Shown: positions 46,501-54,324 of the stretch, one piece after another | Numbering within the stretch: position 1 is the first letter of the stretch | Layout: every line of letters starts with the position of its first letter | DNA from: CAZGCA01 sp964524145 | GTDB lineage: Bacteria > Hydrogenedentota > CAZGCA01 | NCBI GenBank assembly: GCA_964524145.1 | Contig: CAZGCA010000023.1 | Coordinates: 1-64,000 of the forward strand | Direction: 5' to 3' | DNA length: 64,000 bases | Notes under the pieces: model-generated | The model's input: the letters and a program-made list of their open reading frames with translations, nothing else | Told to the model about the DNA's origin: nothing | Databases searched by the model: none | Position numbers and translations under genes: made by a program

Positions 46501-46928
46501 ACGGCCTGACAGGAATCGGTTTCTGGTCGTACTGCACGTCAAGAGACGATCCGTGGTACCTACCCGGAGGCGGCAACGATTATCTGCTAATCTACCAAGG
46601 GAACGGTGTTGTCACCAGCAAACGGTGGGAGGCGGTGCGCGACGGCATCGAGGATTACAGCATGCTGGTCCAACTGCGGGACGGTGTTGATCGGGTCGCA
46701 TCCACGGGAAAAGCGACAGAGATCGTCGAGCAGGCACGACGGCTGCTCGGCGAACAAGCATCGGCCATCGGACGGTTCTGCGGCGGCGACGAAGACGGCA
46801 CGGTTCCCGGGTCGGAAGGCCCCCGTGGCGTGCGCCTCGTGGAAGATCGCCGCTGGCAGACCATCCAAACCACTCGAAGGGATGTGGCGGGGTTGCTCTC
46901 GAAGCTGCAAAAAGCGAGGAACGATTGA
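43503..46928 (+). CDS. Secreted beta-propeller/GH123-like (DUF4091) fusion protein
   Basis: 1141 residues from ATG 43503 (aagatggagg upstream; an earlier in-frame ATG at 43488 overlaps it). Signal peptide ends ..CGAAAAA. Residues 35-415 are PQQ/FG-GAP-type propeller blades with the repeat TGDLDGDGVLDIVV and WRFDAGG. Ig-like and helical linkers follow. The C-terminal part (about 770-1120) resembles DUF4091/GH123: a TIM barrel with YPVDEP containing an acidic pair (Asp 46185-46187, Glu 46188-46190), GIGFWSYCTSRDDPW and RWEAVRDGIEDYSML. GH123 acts on N-acetylgalactosamine glycans by a substrate-assisted mechanism using such an Asp-Glu pair. Substrate is inference. Confidence 0.85.
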   Translation: MTGRFLRNVFICMSTSVMIVAVACGAAAAANVSWTYRPSPGHVDSSPATGDLDGDGVLDIVVTTTTGGVVALDADGREVWRFDAGGIISTSPTLADIAGDLGFEALAVTNAGRLVCLDGATGDSLWEYLLPGELGWGMMAVATRDLQADGSVEIMVGSMDGTLVCLGGEGSPRWTYQAPGGVNTSPAVADLDGDGKCEIAIGTTKWPLLCISSDGNELWRLERDGAHGSSPIIWDLDADGLPEILVGIGTGLAAVSSGGEILWQYAMSNEIDSAISVGDVDMDSQPEIIAVDLSGKVACLSSTGDEKWTANVKQRTRRSPALGDVDGDGAVEILVGNYDAAVYVFDPDGNLKERVGLNGNMNSTPTIADLRGDGKVSVICATTSADVAALTWMDAAPTTALCVLWPEYRLNACRTGAPIRVKEKPTARVSDVDHGNCYVGSNEFVVTVDNPEETMLMLTLGITKNGGSRARAACSSSDRSFTCRLPYTLFGREAVNIEFYYTLTDQDTLLAQRAHTAYVVPFARDIADLEETLGEIASLLPLVQDPPGVEDQLLRIADRAVEYRDRVATAGLISSGERRQLRDGVAEARSDATRLLGMARAASEAGAVLVAYGANPWAPFGGADELAEYRTSPPQARVEAFGSETESAALNLANFGSDPLTVRVEPADVKSEDGSVSVPARDVLTFHEVLDVPTQLADMSADALPRLGQAQTIVLPGWSIRQLWINVDTAALAPGGWTVPIRFRSLDAASQEASAELSITVWDARLPETQYLRSCNWGYVYSSVLKDQENAALQDQIAHGTNVYVVTTHDTPTAAFDENGELVGEIDFTMHDAFVRRHAPHGILLFFNYQQNLKGPAPHLSVAWNKAHAQWLRAWVRRLAELGVGYDGFALYPVDEPGLREGLVDRFISYARLAREVDSSILIYTDPVERATLDDIKRMAPYVDIWCPNRGGYLLTKGEEKLEYIKAIGKTVWTYECAGNAKHQSPLGYYRAQAWLVWHHGLTGIGFWSYCTSRDDPWYLPGGGNDYLLIYQGNGVVTSKRWEAVRDGIEDYSMLVQLRDGVDRVASTGKATEIVEQARRLLGEQASAIGRFCGGDEDGTVPGSEGPRGVRLVEDRRWQTIQTTRRDVAGLLSKLQKARND

Positions 46929-47011
46929 CCCCATTTCTCGCGGTAAGAAGAACACTCCAGCGCCTGGCTTGCCTTCAACAAGTAGTACAGGGCAATTGGC
47001 GAAATTCGCAG

Positions 47012-47040
47012 TTGAAAACTTGTCGCTCTTGATCTACAAT
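47012..47040 (+). promoter_or_regulatory. Sigma-70 promoter of the histidine kinase gene
   Basis: TTGAAA (47012-47017), 17-bp spacer, TACAAT (47035-47040). Confidence 0.6.
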
Positions 47041-47095
47041 GGCTCGGTCTTTGTGATGCGATACGGTTGATTGGATAGGGAGCGTGTGCGGTAGT

Positions 47096-48562
47096 ATGTC
47101 TAAGCCTGATTTGGAAGCCATCTTCTCGGCCATTAACGACGGTCTGGCTGTCAACGATCAGCGCCACAAGATTGTCTACATGAACGATGCGCTGGTGAAG
47201 GTTGTCGGTAATCAGGTGGGCGAGACGTGTTACAGGGCCTTGCTGGGCCGGAACAGCCCGTGCCTCGTCTGTGCGGTCGACGAGTTGCTGCATAAGGGAC
47301 GCCAATCGATGCGCGGGACGTTGCGGCTCCGGGACGGGAGATACGTCGATGCTCTCTGTTCACCTGTGTCCTTGGGCGACGGGCGTTGGGGCGTCCTCGA
47401 AGTGTTCAGGGACGTCACCGACGACCGGTGGAAGGTACGCGAGTCCGAGCGGGAGGTGCGGCACCTGAACGAAGTGCTCGAAAGGCGCACGAAAGAGCTC
47501 TTGGAGTCCGAGGGCATGTACAGAACCTTCATGGAGACGGCTTCAGACTTTATGCAGATAACCGACAAGGACGGGTACATACTGTACGCAAACGAAGCCG
47601 AAGCAAAGCGCCTCGGTTACACCAAAGAGGAATTGATAGGGAAGCATTACACCGAACTCATAGAGGACACCGGAATCGCCACCGTGCCCGATGAACTCGA
47701 GACGCTGATTCGTGAGGGCCGACTCTTCCTCCGGGAAGCTGGTTGGAGGACCAAGACCGGCGGCAGAGTGGTTGGCGAATTGAGCGCCGTGGCAATCTAC
47801 GACGAGAACGGCGAGTATAACGGGGCGAGGATTATCGTCCGGGATGTTACAGAGCGGAAACGTCTCGAACGACAGATAGCAATATCAGAACGGCTTGCCG
47901 CGATTGGTCGACAGGCTGCCGTCATGGCACACGAAATCATCAGCCCTCTGTCCGGGATGCGTCAATCGCTCGAGCGCATCGTCGACAAGACAGATACCGA
48001 ACCGTGGGTGCGAGAAAGACTGGAGTTGTGCACAAGGGAGATCGATCGGGTGGCAACAATTGCCCGTAGACTCCAATTGCTCAATAGACCGACCGATGAG
48101 CCTATGTACGAGGTGGATCTCGGCGCTCTCGCGGCCGATGCCGTCGACCTTGTGGCGACACTTGCGGAGGAGAACGGGGTTGCAGTCGAGATCGATATTC
48201 CTGAGGACCTGCCCAAAGTCTTCGCTGCTGAAACCCAGATCCAAGAGGTGTTTCTGAACCTCGCGAAGAATGCCTGCGAAGCCATGCCTGACGGCGGCAC
48301 GCTGCGCGTTTACGCTCAGAGAGGCGACGACTACGTGACAATATGCTTCCGGGACACCGGTCCCGGTATACCACCTGAGAGGATACCGAGCATATTCGAC
48401 GCGTTCTACACGACGAAACCTCCCGGCGAAGGGTCCGGCCTTGGCCTGTCGATCAGTTACGCAATCGTGCGTCGGTACCAAGGCGACATAGAGGTGCAGA
48501 CCGAGCCCGGCAAAGGCAGCACATTCAAAGTGACCCTCCCCGTTCGGCAGCAACAGGCTTAA
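47096..48562 (+). CDS. PAS-PAS sensor histidine kinase (soluble)
   Basis: 488 residues from ATG 47096; a GTG at 47084 in frame is also possible, and the ribosome site is weak for both. Two PAS domains: the first has a cysteine cluster CYRALLGRNSPCLVC; the second begins MYRTFMETASDFMQITDKDGYILYAN. H-box VMAHEIISPLSG (His about residue 279), N-box NLAKNACEAMPDGG, G1 DTGPGIPPE, and G2 GSGLGLSISYAIV are intact. There is no membrane segment, so it senses a cytoplasmic signal. No response regulator is directly adjacent; the one at 51 kb is a candidate. Confidence 0.92.
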   Translation: MSKPDLEAIFSAINDGLAVNDQRHKIVYMNDALVKVVGNQVGETCYRALLGRNSPCLVCAVDELLHKGRQSMRGTLRLRDGRYVDALCSPVSLGDGRWGVLEVFRDVTDDRWKVRESEREVRHLNEVLERRTKELLESEGMYRTFMETASDFMQITDKDGYILYANEAEAKRLGYTKEELIGKHYTELIEDTGIATVPDELETLIREGRLFLREAGWRTKTGGRVVGELSAVAIYDENGEYNGARIIVRDVTERKRLERQIAISERLAAIGRQAAVMAHEIISPLSGMRQSLERIVDKTDTEPWVRERLELCTREIDRVATIARRLQLLNRPTDEPMYEVDLGALAADAVDLVATLAEENGVAVEIDIPEDLPKVFAAETQIQEVFLNLAKNACEAMPDGGTLRVYAQRGDDYVTICFRDTGPGIPPERIPSIFDAFYTTKPPGEGSGLGLSISYAIVRRYQGDIEVQTEPGKGSTFKVTLPVRQQQA

Positions 48563-48587
48563 CGGAACGTTGAGAAGGAGCGTTTAG

Positions 48588-49166
48588 GTGGAGAGTCTGA
48601 ACCGCGGACTTGTTCAGATCTACACTGGCGGCGGAAAAGGGAAAACCACGGCAGCGCTTGGGCTCGCCATGCGTGCGTGCGGCCACGGGTTGCGCGCGTT
48701 GATGATCCAATTCATGAAGGGAGCTTCGAACACCGGAGAGCTCGCGAGCGCAGCGAGGTTGTACCCACAGTTTGAGATAATCCCGAGCGGAAAACCGTGC
48801 TCGAAGGGCGTTTCCAACGACGAATGCGACTACTGCAGAGAGTGTTTCGTCAACCCCGACAACGTTGAAGACGAAGACCGTGCCGCCTCTCGGCGTGCGA
48901 TCGAGCTCGCCAAGGAAAAGATCGGCTCCGGCGACTACCAGCTGGTGATACTGGACGAGATCGTATGTGCTCTGGAGTTCGGGCTGGTCGAACTAGCCGA
49001 TGTCATCGCGCTAATCGAAGCTAAACCCCCGACGCTCGAACTCGTTCTGACAGGGCGCGGCGCACCACCCGAGCTTATCGGGAAGGCCGATCTCGTCACC
49101 GAGATGCTCCCCATCAAACACCCCTGGGACGCAGGCGTGAAAGCAAGGAAGGGCATAGAATACTGA
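48588..49166 (+). CDS. cobO: Cob(I)alamin adenosyltransferase, CobO/BtuR type
   Basis: 192 residues; GTG start, nine bases after aaggagcg, 25 bp downstream of the kinase. P-loop YTGGGKGKTTAALG (residues 12-25) and LVILDEI with the metal/ATP-binding acid pair, plus ELVLTGRGAP, identify the CobA/CobO/BtuR fold that adenosylates the corrin cobalt. An insertion C..ECDYCRECF (about residues 67-83) contains four cysteines that could bind a metal; I have not seen it described as a standard feature. It likely serves coenzyme B12 salvage. Confidence 0.88.
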   Translation: MESLNRGLVQIYTGGGKGKTTAALGLAMRACGHGLRALMIQFMKGASNTGELASAARLYPQFEIIPSGKPCSKGVSNDECDYCRECFVNPDNVEDEDRAASRRAIELAKEKIGSGDYQLVILDEIVCALEFGLVELADVIALIEAKPPTLELVLTGRGAPPELIGKADLVTEMLPIKHPWDAGVKARKGIEY

Positions 49167-49223
49167 CGACGAAACTCGTTCCTCCTGGACCACGACTGCC
49201 CGACGTGATGCAGCCGTTAGCGG

Positions 49224-49691
49224 TCAGGAGCGACCACCCGTTGTTCCCAGTTCCGCGATGAACCGCTCGATGTCCGTCGGGCTGACAAACACGTCCCCAT
49301 TCGTGGTACTCATGCACACTCCGTTCTTGAACCTGTTACAGAATCCCCTGGTGCAGTATTCGCCTTTCCGAGAGCCTCGTCCGCTTATCCTTCTCATGAA
49401 TTCCACCCGTTTGGCGCACCGTATTTCCCCCAATGAAAGGCCTTCTCTCAACATGATACCTGTCTTCATCTCAAGCATGCCGTTCGCGATCCTGTATTCT
49501 GTTCTGTACGCGGCATGGATCACCAACCCGATATATAGACAAAGTGATAGGACAAGCGGAATGATGACGTAGATCCCCAACCCCGGCCCGAAAATGAATA
49601 GGAATGCTACCGGATGGGCCGCAACGAACAGAATGAGCAACACATTGGCTGTGACATACGCCCCGCTAGGACGCGGCCTGTCTTCATACAT
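49224..49691 (-). CDS. Membrane protein with a bacterial PH-like domain
   Basis: 155 residues from ATG 49691, where aggaggg is well spaced; the frame opens further upstream. Two membrane segments (about residues 10-60: TANVLLILFVAAHPVAFLFIF and IVIPLVLSLCLYIGLV), then a PH-like domain opening TEYRIANGMLEMKTGIM and ending VFVSPTDIERFIAEL. In many bacteria such short PH-like proteins sit beside Yip1/DUF2089 genes, as here. No function inferred beyond membrane association. Confidence 0.7.
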   Translation of the reverse strand: MYEDRPRPSGAYVTANVLLILFVAAHPVAFLFIFGPGLGIYVIIPLVLSLCLYIGLVIHAAYRTEYRIANGMLEMKTGIMLREGLSLGEIRCAKRVEFMRRISGRGSRKGEYCTRGFCNRFKNGVCMSTTNGDVFVSPTDIERFIAELGTTGGRS

Positions 49692-49780
49692 CTCATCGCC
49701 CTCCTGAAGTGATACACCATCTTGCTCGGAATCCGCCGCCATTCTTCACACGGGGTCGGTGGTGCCCGGCAGCCGGGCAA

Positions 49781-50458
49781 CTACAGCCCGGCAACACGAA
49801 AAACTTGGAATAGCACAATCTTAGAGATCACCTCTCCCAATATAAGGAGCGGTATGAACACGAGGACGGCCTTCTTCCCCGTGATGTTGCAGGAAACCGA
49901 ATAGGCGCGGTACATCAAAGCGATCATCCACACCAGCATGACAAGGCCCACGGTCGTGTGGAGGCCAAACACGACTGTGTCGGCCATGTTGGCTGTTAAG
50001 AGCATCCTGAATTGCTGGGCCACCACTAACGGGTCCGCTCCGGGGTCCAGCGCTATCTTCATCAGTTCGTCAACAAAGCGCCCAACCCCAGGCAACAACG
50101 ACAGCAGTGCCACCACAAACATCGGTGCGCGAGCCAGTGCCTGAGTTCCAAACACGTCGACCACCCGCACTCGACTTGCAGAGATGACTTTTCCGCCAAA
50201 CAGAAGCAGTACACCCATCACCAGCCAGGCAATAAGCCCTTCGGACAGGAATACCCACCACGGGGCCCGTAATCCCGTGTGGTAATCGAGCACGCCATCA
50301 AAGTGGGAATTGCTCAGAGAGCCGACGAAGCTCGATCCCAACACGAGCACAACGCCGACCGCCAGGGCCTTGCCACCGGCCACATAGTGGAAAGGATTGA
50401 ACAACCATGTCCGGATGTTTCTCCCCCGTTCCACTCCTGCTTCAAGATGCGTTTCCAT
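49781..50458 (-). CDS. Yip1-like integral membrane protein
   Basis: 225 residues with about five membrane helices; begins with a soluble stretch ending NIRTWLFNPFHYVAGGKAL, typical of Yip1-domain bacterial proteins. Located six bases after the DUF2089 gene and therefore cotranscribed with it. Function of bacterial Yip1 proteins is unresolved. Confidence 0.75.
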   Translation of the reverse strand: METHLEAGVERGRNIRTWLFNPFHYVAGGKALAVGVVLVLGSSFVGSLSNSHFDGVLDYHTGLRAPWWVFLSEGLIAWLVMGVLLLFGGKVISASRVRVVDVFGTQALARAPMFVVALLSLLPGVGRFVDELMKIALDPGADPLVVAQQFRMLLTANMADTVVFGLHTTVGLVMLVWMIALMYRAYSVSCNITGKKAVLVFIPLLILGEVISKIVLFQVFRVAGL

Positions 50459-50464
50459 GATCGA

Positions 50465-50764
50465 TCAATCCTCCCTTTCTTCGGCAGCCTGCGCCTGGAG
50501 TGACTTCACCTTCTCTATGAGCGCATCGAGCCGGTTGCGGACAGTGGGATAGGACACCCCGTACACCCTAGCCATCTCCTTGAGGCTGCCACTTGACTTG
50601 AGCAGGTTCAGCACGAACACCTGTTCTTGTGGTTCGAGCCGAGCAAGAAGCGGCAGAGAGAACTCCCCTTCTACCGCCGTACCGCACTCCGCACAGCGAA
50701 ACCGGATTGCTTTGAGCATCTGCCCGCAACTCGGGCAATCAGTGGGAAATCGTCTCTCGTTCAT
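50465..50764 (-). CDS. DUF2089-like zinc-ribbon/HTH protein
   Basis: 99 residues from ATG 50764 (gaggg upstream; a longer frame starts at 50782). A zinc ribbon CPSCGQMLKAIRFRCAECG (about residues 10-28) is followed by a helix-turn-helix: LKEMARVYGVSYPTVRNRLD. DUF2089 proteins typically carry this layout and are thought to regulate neighbouring membrane-protein genes. The consensus promoter at 50805 precedes it; the Yip1 gene is immediately downstream. Confidence 0.85.
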   Translation of the reverse strand: MNERRFPTDCPSCGQMLKAIRFRCAECGTAVEGEFSLPLLARLEPQEQVFVLNLLKSSGSLKEMARVYGVSYPTVRNRLDALIEKVKSLQAQAAEERED

Positions 50765-50804
50765 AGCACCCTCACTGTTCAATATTCTTTATGCGCTCAT
50801 CAAT

Positions 50805-50833
50805 AATATACACTGTATCCTCCTATTTGTCAA
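50805..50833 (-). promoter_or_regulatory. Sigma-70 promoter of the DUF2089-Yip1 operon
   Basis: Minus strand TTGACA (50828-50833), 17-bp spacer, TATATT (50805-50810). Confidence 0.7.
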
Positions 50834-50965
50834 GCACAAAATGAATAGTAACAATCTCGTGGGACAGGTACGTTGCGACCGCCGGCGCAGGCAAAACGTG
50901 TGGGTCGCGGGTTGGACGGGTGATTCGTGCCAGGGATTATTTGGTGACGTGGTTTTGGGCGGCTC

Positions 50966-51898
50966 TTATCGTTCCGTTCTACGTCTGTCCACAAACACCG
51001 CTGCGGTACCCGACTCCTCGGCCTTCTGCTTGACCTGTGCGAGCACCTCGAACATCTTCTGCGCGTTCTTGAACCGGCGAAACTGGTTGTGAGCGACGCC
51101 GATGGAGAAGCACATCAGGCCATACCGCGTTTCTCGGCCCGACTTGCCCGGGGCCATTATATAGCCCTGCTCCCGCTCGACCTGCCTATACAACGAGGCT
51201 GCCTTTTCGGCAAGTTTCTCGATTGCACGCTCGCAGAACGCCTTGTAATCGTCGAGCCTGAGCAAGACCACGAAATGGACGCCGCCCATGTGGGAAATGG
51301 TGACCTCGAACAACTCAAGCTCCTCGACGGTTTCCTTGAGCGTATCAGAAGCCGCCAGTATAACGTTGTCCTGCCTTTCCTGGCCGTGAACCTTCAGATA
51401 CGGCCGGACGTTGAGCACGTCCACGTAGCAGGCTGCAAATGTCTCGTCGCGTGCAAGACGATGGCTCATCTCGCGTTTGACCGCCTCGGTCCCTATCAAC
51501 CCGGTAAGCGGGTTCATCACCAAGAGCCCCTCGTACATCGCCAACAGGGCTCGTATCTTGTCGAGCAGCTTCTCAAACTGGAACGGCTTGACCAGGTAAT
51601 CGTCAGCGCCTTGCTCGAGCCCGTGCAGGATTTCCGGCTCTTCACCGAGCGCCGTCAGAATGAGGACCGGCACTCGATAGAGCAGTGGGTCACGCCGAAT
51701 CCTGCGGCAGACCTGGTAGCCCGTCTGCCCCGGCAACATGATGTCCAGCACAACCACATCGGGAGATTCCGCCTTTGCGGTATCGAACGCCGTGTCTCCT
51801 CTGTCGAGCGTGACGGCCTCCAAACCCGAGGCTTCGAGCTTTGTCTTGATCAACGCGGCAAGATCTACATCGTCATCGACGATCAACACCTTCTTCAT
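50966..51898 (-). CDS. Response regulator with degenerate GGDEF domain
   Basis: 310 residues from ATG 51898, about eight bases after aaagga; a longer frame reaches 51940 with no site. REC domain: VLIVDDDVD, Asp52 in VVLDIMLPG, Thr82, Lys104. The C-terminal domain retains the GGDEF fold cues (PLTGL in place of DPLTGL; AACYVDVLN) but the catalytic signature reads GGVHF (205-209), so diguanylate cyclase activity is unlikely. A receptor or regulatory role is more probable. It may pair with the orphan PAS kinase at 47 kb. Confidence 0.87.
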   Translation of the reverse strand: MKKVLIVDDDVDLAALIKTKLEASGLEAVTLDRGDTAFDTAKAESPDVVVLDIMLPGQTGYQVCRRIRRDPLLYRVPVLILTALGEEPEILHGLEQGADDYLVKPFQFEKLLDKIRALLAMYEGLLVMNPLTGLIGTEAVKREMSHRLARDETFAACYVDVLNVRPYLKVHGQERQDNVILAASDTLKETVEELELFEVTISHMGGVHFVVLLRLDDYKAFCERAIEKLAEKAASLYRQVEREQGYIMAPGKSGRETRYGLMCFSIGVAHNQFRRFKNAQKMFEVLAQVKQKAEESGTAAVFVDRRRTER

Positions 51899-51955
51899 TG
51901 CAGCATCCTTTCGCGAGAGTCTAACTCGAGTACTTCGCACATCAGGTCAATCGCA

Positions 51956-51985
51956 ATCCTAACTCTCTGAGACATCGCATGTCAA
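51956..51985 (-). promoter_or_regulatory. Candidate promoter of the response regulator gene
   Basis: Minus strand TTGACA (51980-51985), 18-bp spacer, TAGGAT (51956-51961). Confidence 0.4.
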
Positions 51986-52012
51986 GTTGTAGCGCCTCGG
52001 AAACCGCGCTCC

Positions 52013-52291
52013 CTATCGTGTCGATCCAAACCGTTCGGCCAGCGCCCGTCTCAAGCGCGGACCATAAATGAGGTCGAATGTCTCTTCCTTGTCGGGGAAC
52101 ATATCGACTGCGTTGCTCTTCGCGTTGTTCACAATGTCAAGCGCCTCATCCATTGTGAGGTCCGCCTGCATAATGACCGCGATTGACACGTCGACGAGCC
52201 TCTTGAGACGCCTTACGCGGCGCTCCTCCTCCGCCAATGCTGCGGTGTCGGTCGCGTCGCGCATCTTCGTGCCGTGCCTTTCGGGAGTCAC
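52013..52291 (-). CDS. Conserved-looking hypothetical protein (92 residues)
   Basis: Starts at GTG 52291 or ATG 52264. A helical, charged protein: RRVRRLKRLVDVSIAVIMQ, then DLTMDEALDIVNNAKSNAVDMFPDKEETFDLIYGPRLRRALAERF. Reading frame, size and position 11 bp after the GH99-like gene support a real gene; I do not recognise a family. Confidence 0.55.
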   Translation of the reverse strand: MTPERHGTKMRDATDTAALAEEERRVRRLKRLVDVSIAVIMQADLTMDEALDIVNNAKSNAVDMFPDKEETFDLIYGPRLRRALAERFGSTR

Positions 52292-52302
52292 GCGCTGCCC
52301 TG

Positions 52303-53934
52303 CTACGGAGTCTTCCCCACCTTGGTGACGCTCATCTTCGAGAAGAAGTGCGTTCCCTCATCTATGGCCAGGCGTAAGTCCGCCCCACCGTTCTGACGGT
52401 TGATGAACCGTGCGTCTTCGAGGACAAACGTGTGTTTCACCCATTTCTCGGTACCCTTGAACCCGACAGGGTCCGTGGTTTTATAGGCGCCATCGAGCAT
52501 TGCTGATCGGTCGTGCGAATCGTATTCGAGATGAAAACTGCCGCTCCCGCTGTCGAAATACTCCACCATTACCTCCACCGGCTCGTGGTTGTTGTAGTAG
52601 AACGGGTCAACCATCTTGAGGTACAGGTAGCCACTACCGGGGCCGGGCGTTCGCACACAGAGTTTCGCGGCGGTCTCCGCGCTTAAGAACGGGCCGTCGG
52701 GTAGAGGTACAAGAAACAGCCCTTCGATCTCCTTCGGACGTTTCGACAAGTCGATGAAGACAGTTCTCACGTTCCGGTAGATTGACCCGAACTCTGATGG
52801 AGGCCTCGGCTGGAGGTCAGGGTGCTCAAGCGCGACGGCTCGGTCGACCGGCTTGCCCTGTTTGAACAGAGCGACGTACTTCTTCGTAAGCTCGATATAC
52901 CGGCGACCGTGCTCCCGCGACTCGCAGATATCCGTACCCTCGTGCATCTCGTTCCAGGTCTCGATAAACACCATGGTGCGGCCACTCTCGATCGCGTCGG
53001 CCCAGCTGTTCTCGTAGAACGTCCCGTTCTCGCGTTTGCGGATGGGAGTCGTTCTGCCCGGCACGGCGGTATCGTCGTAGCCGGGACCTATCTGGGCGAT
53101 ACCGTCGATCATGGGACCGTGAAGCGCGGCTCCCCAACGGTAGCTGCTCTCGGTCGGCATGTCTTTCCAACTTGCCTCGCGCACAATGTACGGCCGGAGC
53201 CCGTGAAAATCCCTCTCGAACGAGCTGTAGACAAACTCGAACGTGGACGCATCGTACTTCTCGGCGAACGATGCCGAATACAACACCACCAGCGGTTGCC
53301 CATCGATTGATGCCCAGTGTTTAGCACGAACCTGGTAGAAGAAGTCTCTGATGGTCTCGTAGAAGAGCCGTTTGCCGGTCCGCGCCATCAGGTCGGCTTT
53401 GCCGTCTCTTGGCTCGACTCCACGCACGCTGTTCAACAGCGTCGAGGTGTCATAGAACATGCCTATCTTCGGCGCGGAGCCTTGCTCCGCAACCAGCCTG
53501 TCGAGCGCCTCCTGCATGTAATGGAGCCCCGTCGTGCTGAATTTGCCGAACGAGGTGATATCGTAGTTGCCCGGCGCTCCCCAATAGACCGGCAGAACAA
53601 TGTCTATCCCGCAGCCGGCGATATCCTTCAACTCTTTATAATGCCAATCGGTCGATTCGTACGATACGGATTCCGCGTCCGGGAAATGGTCTACCAACGC
53701 GTCGTCGGTTTGCTCTTGATCGTCGAAGAAATGAGAGTCGGGCCATCTGTACCAGTAGAAGTAGTACGTCCCGACAAGTTTCTGGTCGACATCGAACGGC
53801 TGCACGCTCGAGATGTCGGTCTCGGTCGGAGGCTTGAAGCCCGCGGCCCACGCACAATTCCCCGGAGCCAGGCACGCTATGGCCAGCACTAAGAGCGCGA
53901 CGCCAAGCGACCGTCTCGATTGTTTGGTCAACAT
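52303..53934 (-). CDS. Secreted GH99-like (DUF5010-type) glycosidase
   Basis: 543 residues from ATG 53934; signal peptide ends PGNCAWA. GH99-like features: LVGTYYFYWYRWPDS near the start, VLPVYWGAP, a TIM-barrel body and the acid-bearing motif VFIETWNEMHEGTDICES where WNExxEG marks the GH99/WbsX-type active site. A C-terminal Ig-like or carbohydrate-binding region with LEYDSHDRSAMLDGAYK follows. Likely degrades an exopolysaccharide or glycan in the periplasm or outside the cell; substrate unknown. Confidence 0.82.
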   Translation of the reverse strand: MLTKQSRRSLGVALLVLAIACLAPGNCAWAAGFKPPTETDISSVQPFDVDQKLVGTYYFYWYRWPDSHFFDDQEQTDDALVDHFPDAESVSYESTDWHYKELKDIAGCGIDIVLPVYWGAPGNYDITSFGKFSTTGLHYMQEALDRLVAEQGSAPKIGMFYDTSTLLNSVRGVEPRDGKADLMARTGKRLFYETIRDFFYQVRAKHWASIDGQPLVVLYSASFAEKYDASTFEFVYSSFERDFHGLRPYIVREASWKDMPTESSYRWGAALHGPMIDGIAQIGPGYDDTAVPGRTTPIRKRENGTFYENSWADAIESGRTMVFIETWNEMHEGTDICESREHGRRYIELTKKYVALFKQGKPVDRAVALEHPDLQPRPPSEFGSIYRNVRTVFIDLSKRPKEIEGLFLVPLPDGPFLSAETAAKLCVRTPGPGSGYLYLKMVDPFYYNNHEPVEVMVEYFDSGSGSFHLEYDSHDRSAMLDGAYKTTDPVGFKGTEKWVKHTFVLEDARFINRQNGGADLRLAIDEGTHFFSKMSVTKVGKTP

Positions 53935-54030
53935 AGCACACCCATTGTAGCGTACAGGTGTCCCGTTTGCAATACGTTCCCCAACAAACGAGCGCACACG
54001 CGGTCAACCGTCGCGACCGGGTCTGCGCGT

Positions 54031-54059
54031 TTGACTTTTCATGCCGCGTGGACTATACT
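54031..54059 (+). promoter_or_regulatory. tRNA-Leu promoter
   Basis: TTGACT (54031-54036), 17-bp spacer, TATACT (54054-54059); tRNA begins 13 bp later. Confidence 0.75.
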
Positions 54060-54071
54060 GATAATTCAAGC

Positions 54072-54158
54072 GCCGGGATGGTGGAATTGGCAGACACGCC
54101 AGCTTGAGGGGCTGGTGGGAGAAATCCTGTGCGGGTTCAAATCCCGCTCCCGGCACCA
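54072..54158 (+). tRNA. tRNA-Leu (anticodon GAG)
   Basis: 87 bases with encoded CCA. Acceptor GCCGGGA/TCCCGGC, anticodon stem CCAGC/GCTGG around loop TTGAGGG with anticodon GAG at 54106-54108, long type II variable arm, T-arm GCGGG TTCAAAT CCCGC. Discriminator A. Confidence 0.97.
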
Positions 54159-54324
54159 TTTCCTCACCTATCCGTCCATGGATCCAAACAGTCGTGGATA
54201 GATCATCGGGACACCATTTGCCGCATCGGCAATAATGGCGATCCAATCTCATATTAGTAGTCTCGGTCGTGCATTAGACCCTGACGTTGGGACAATTGAG
54301 CGTCACCTGGTGGCATGGTCTGTG

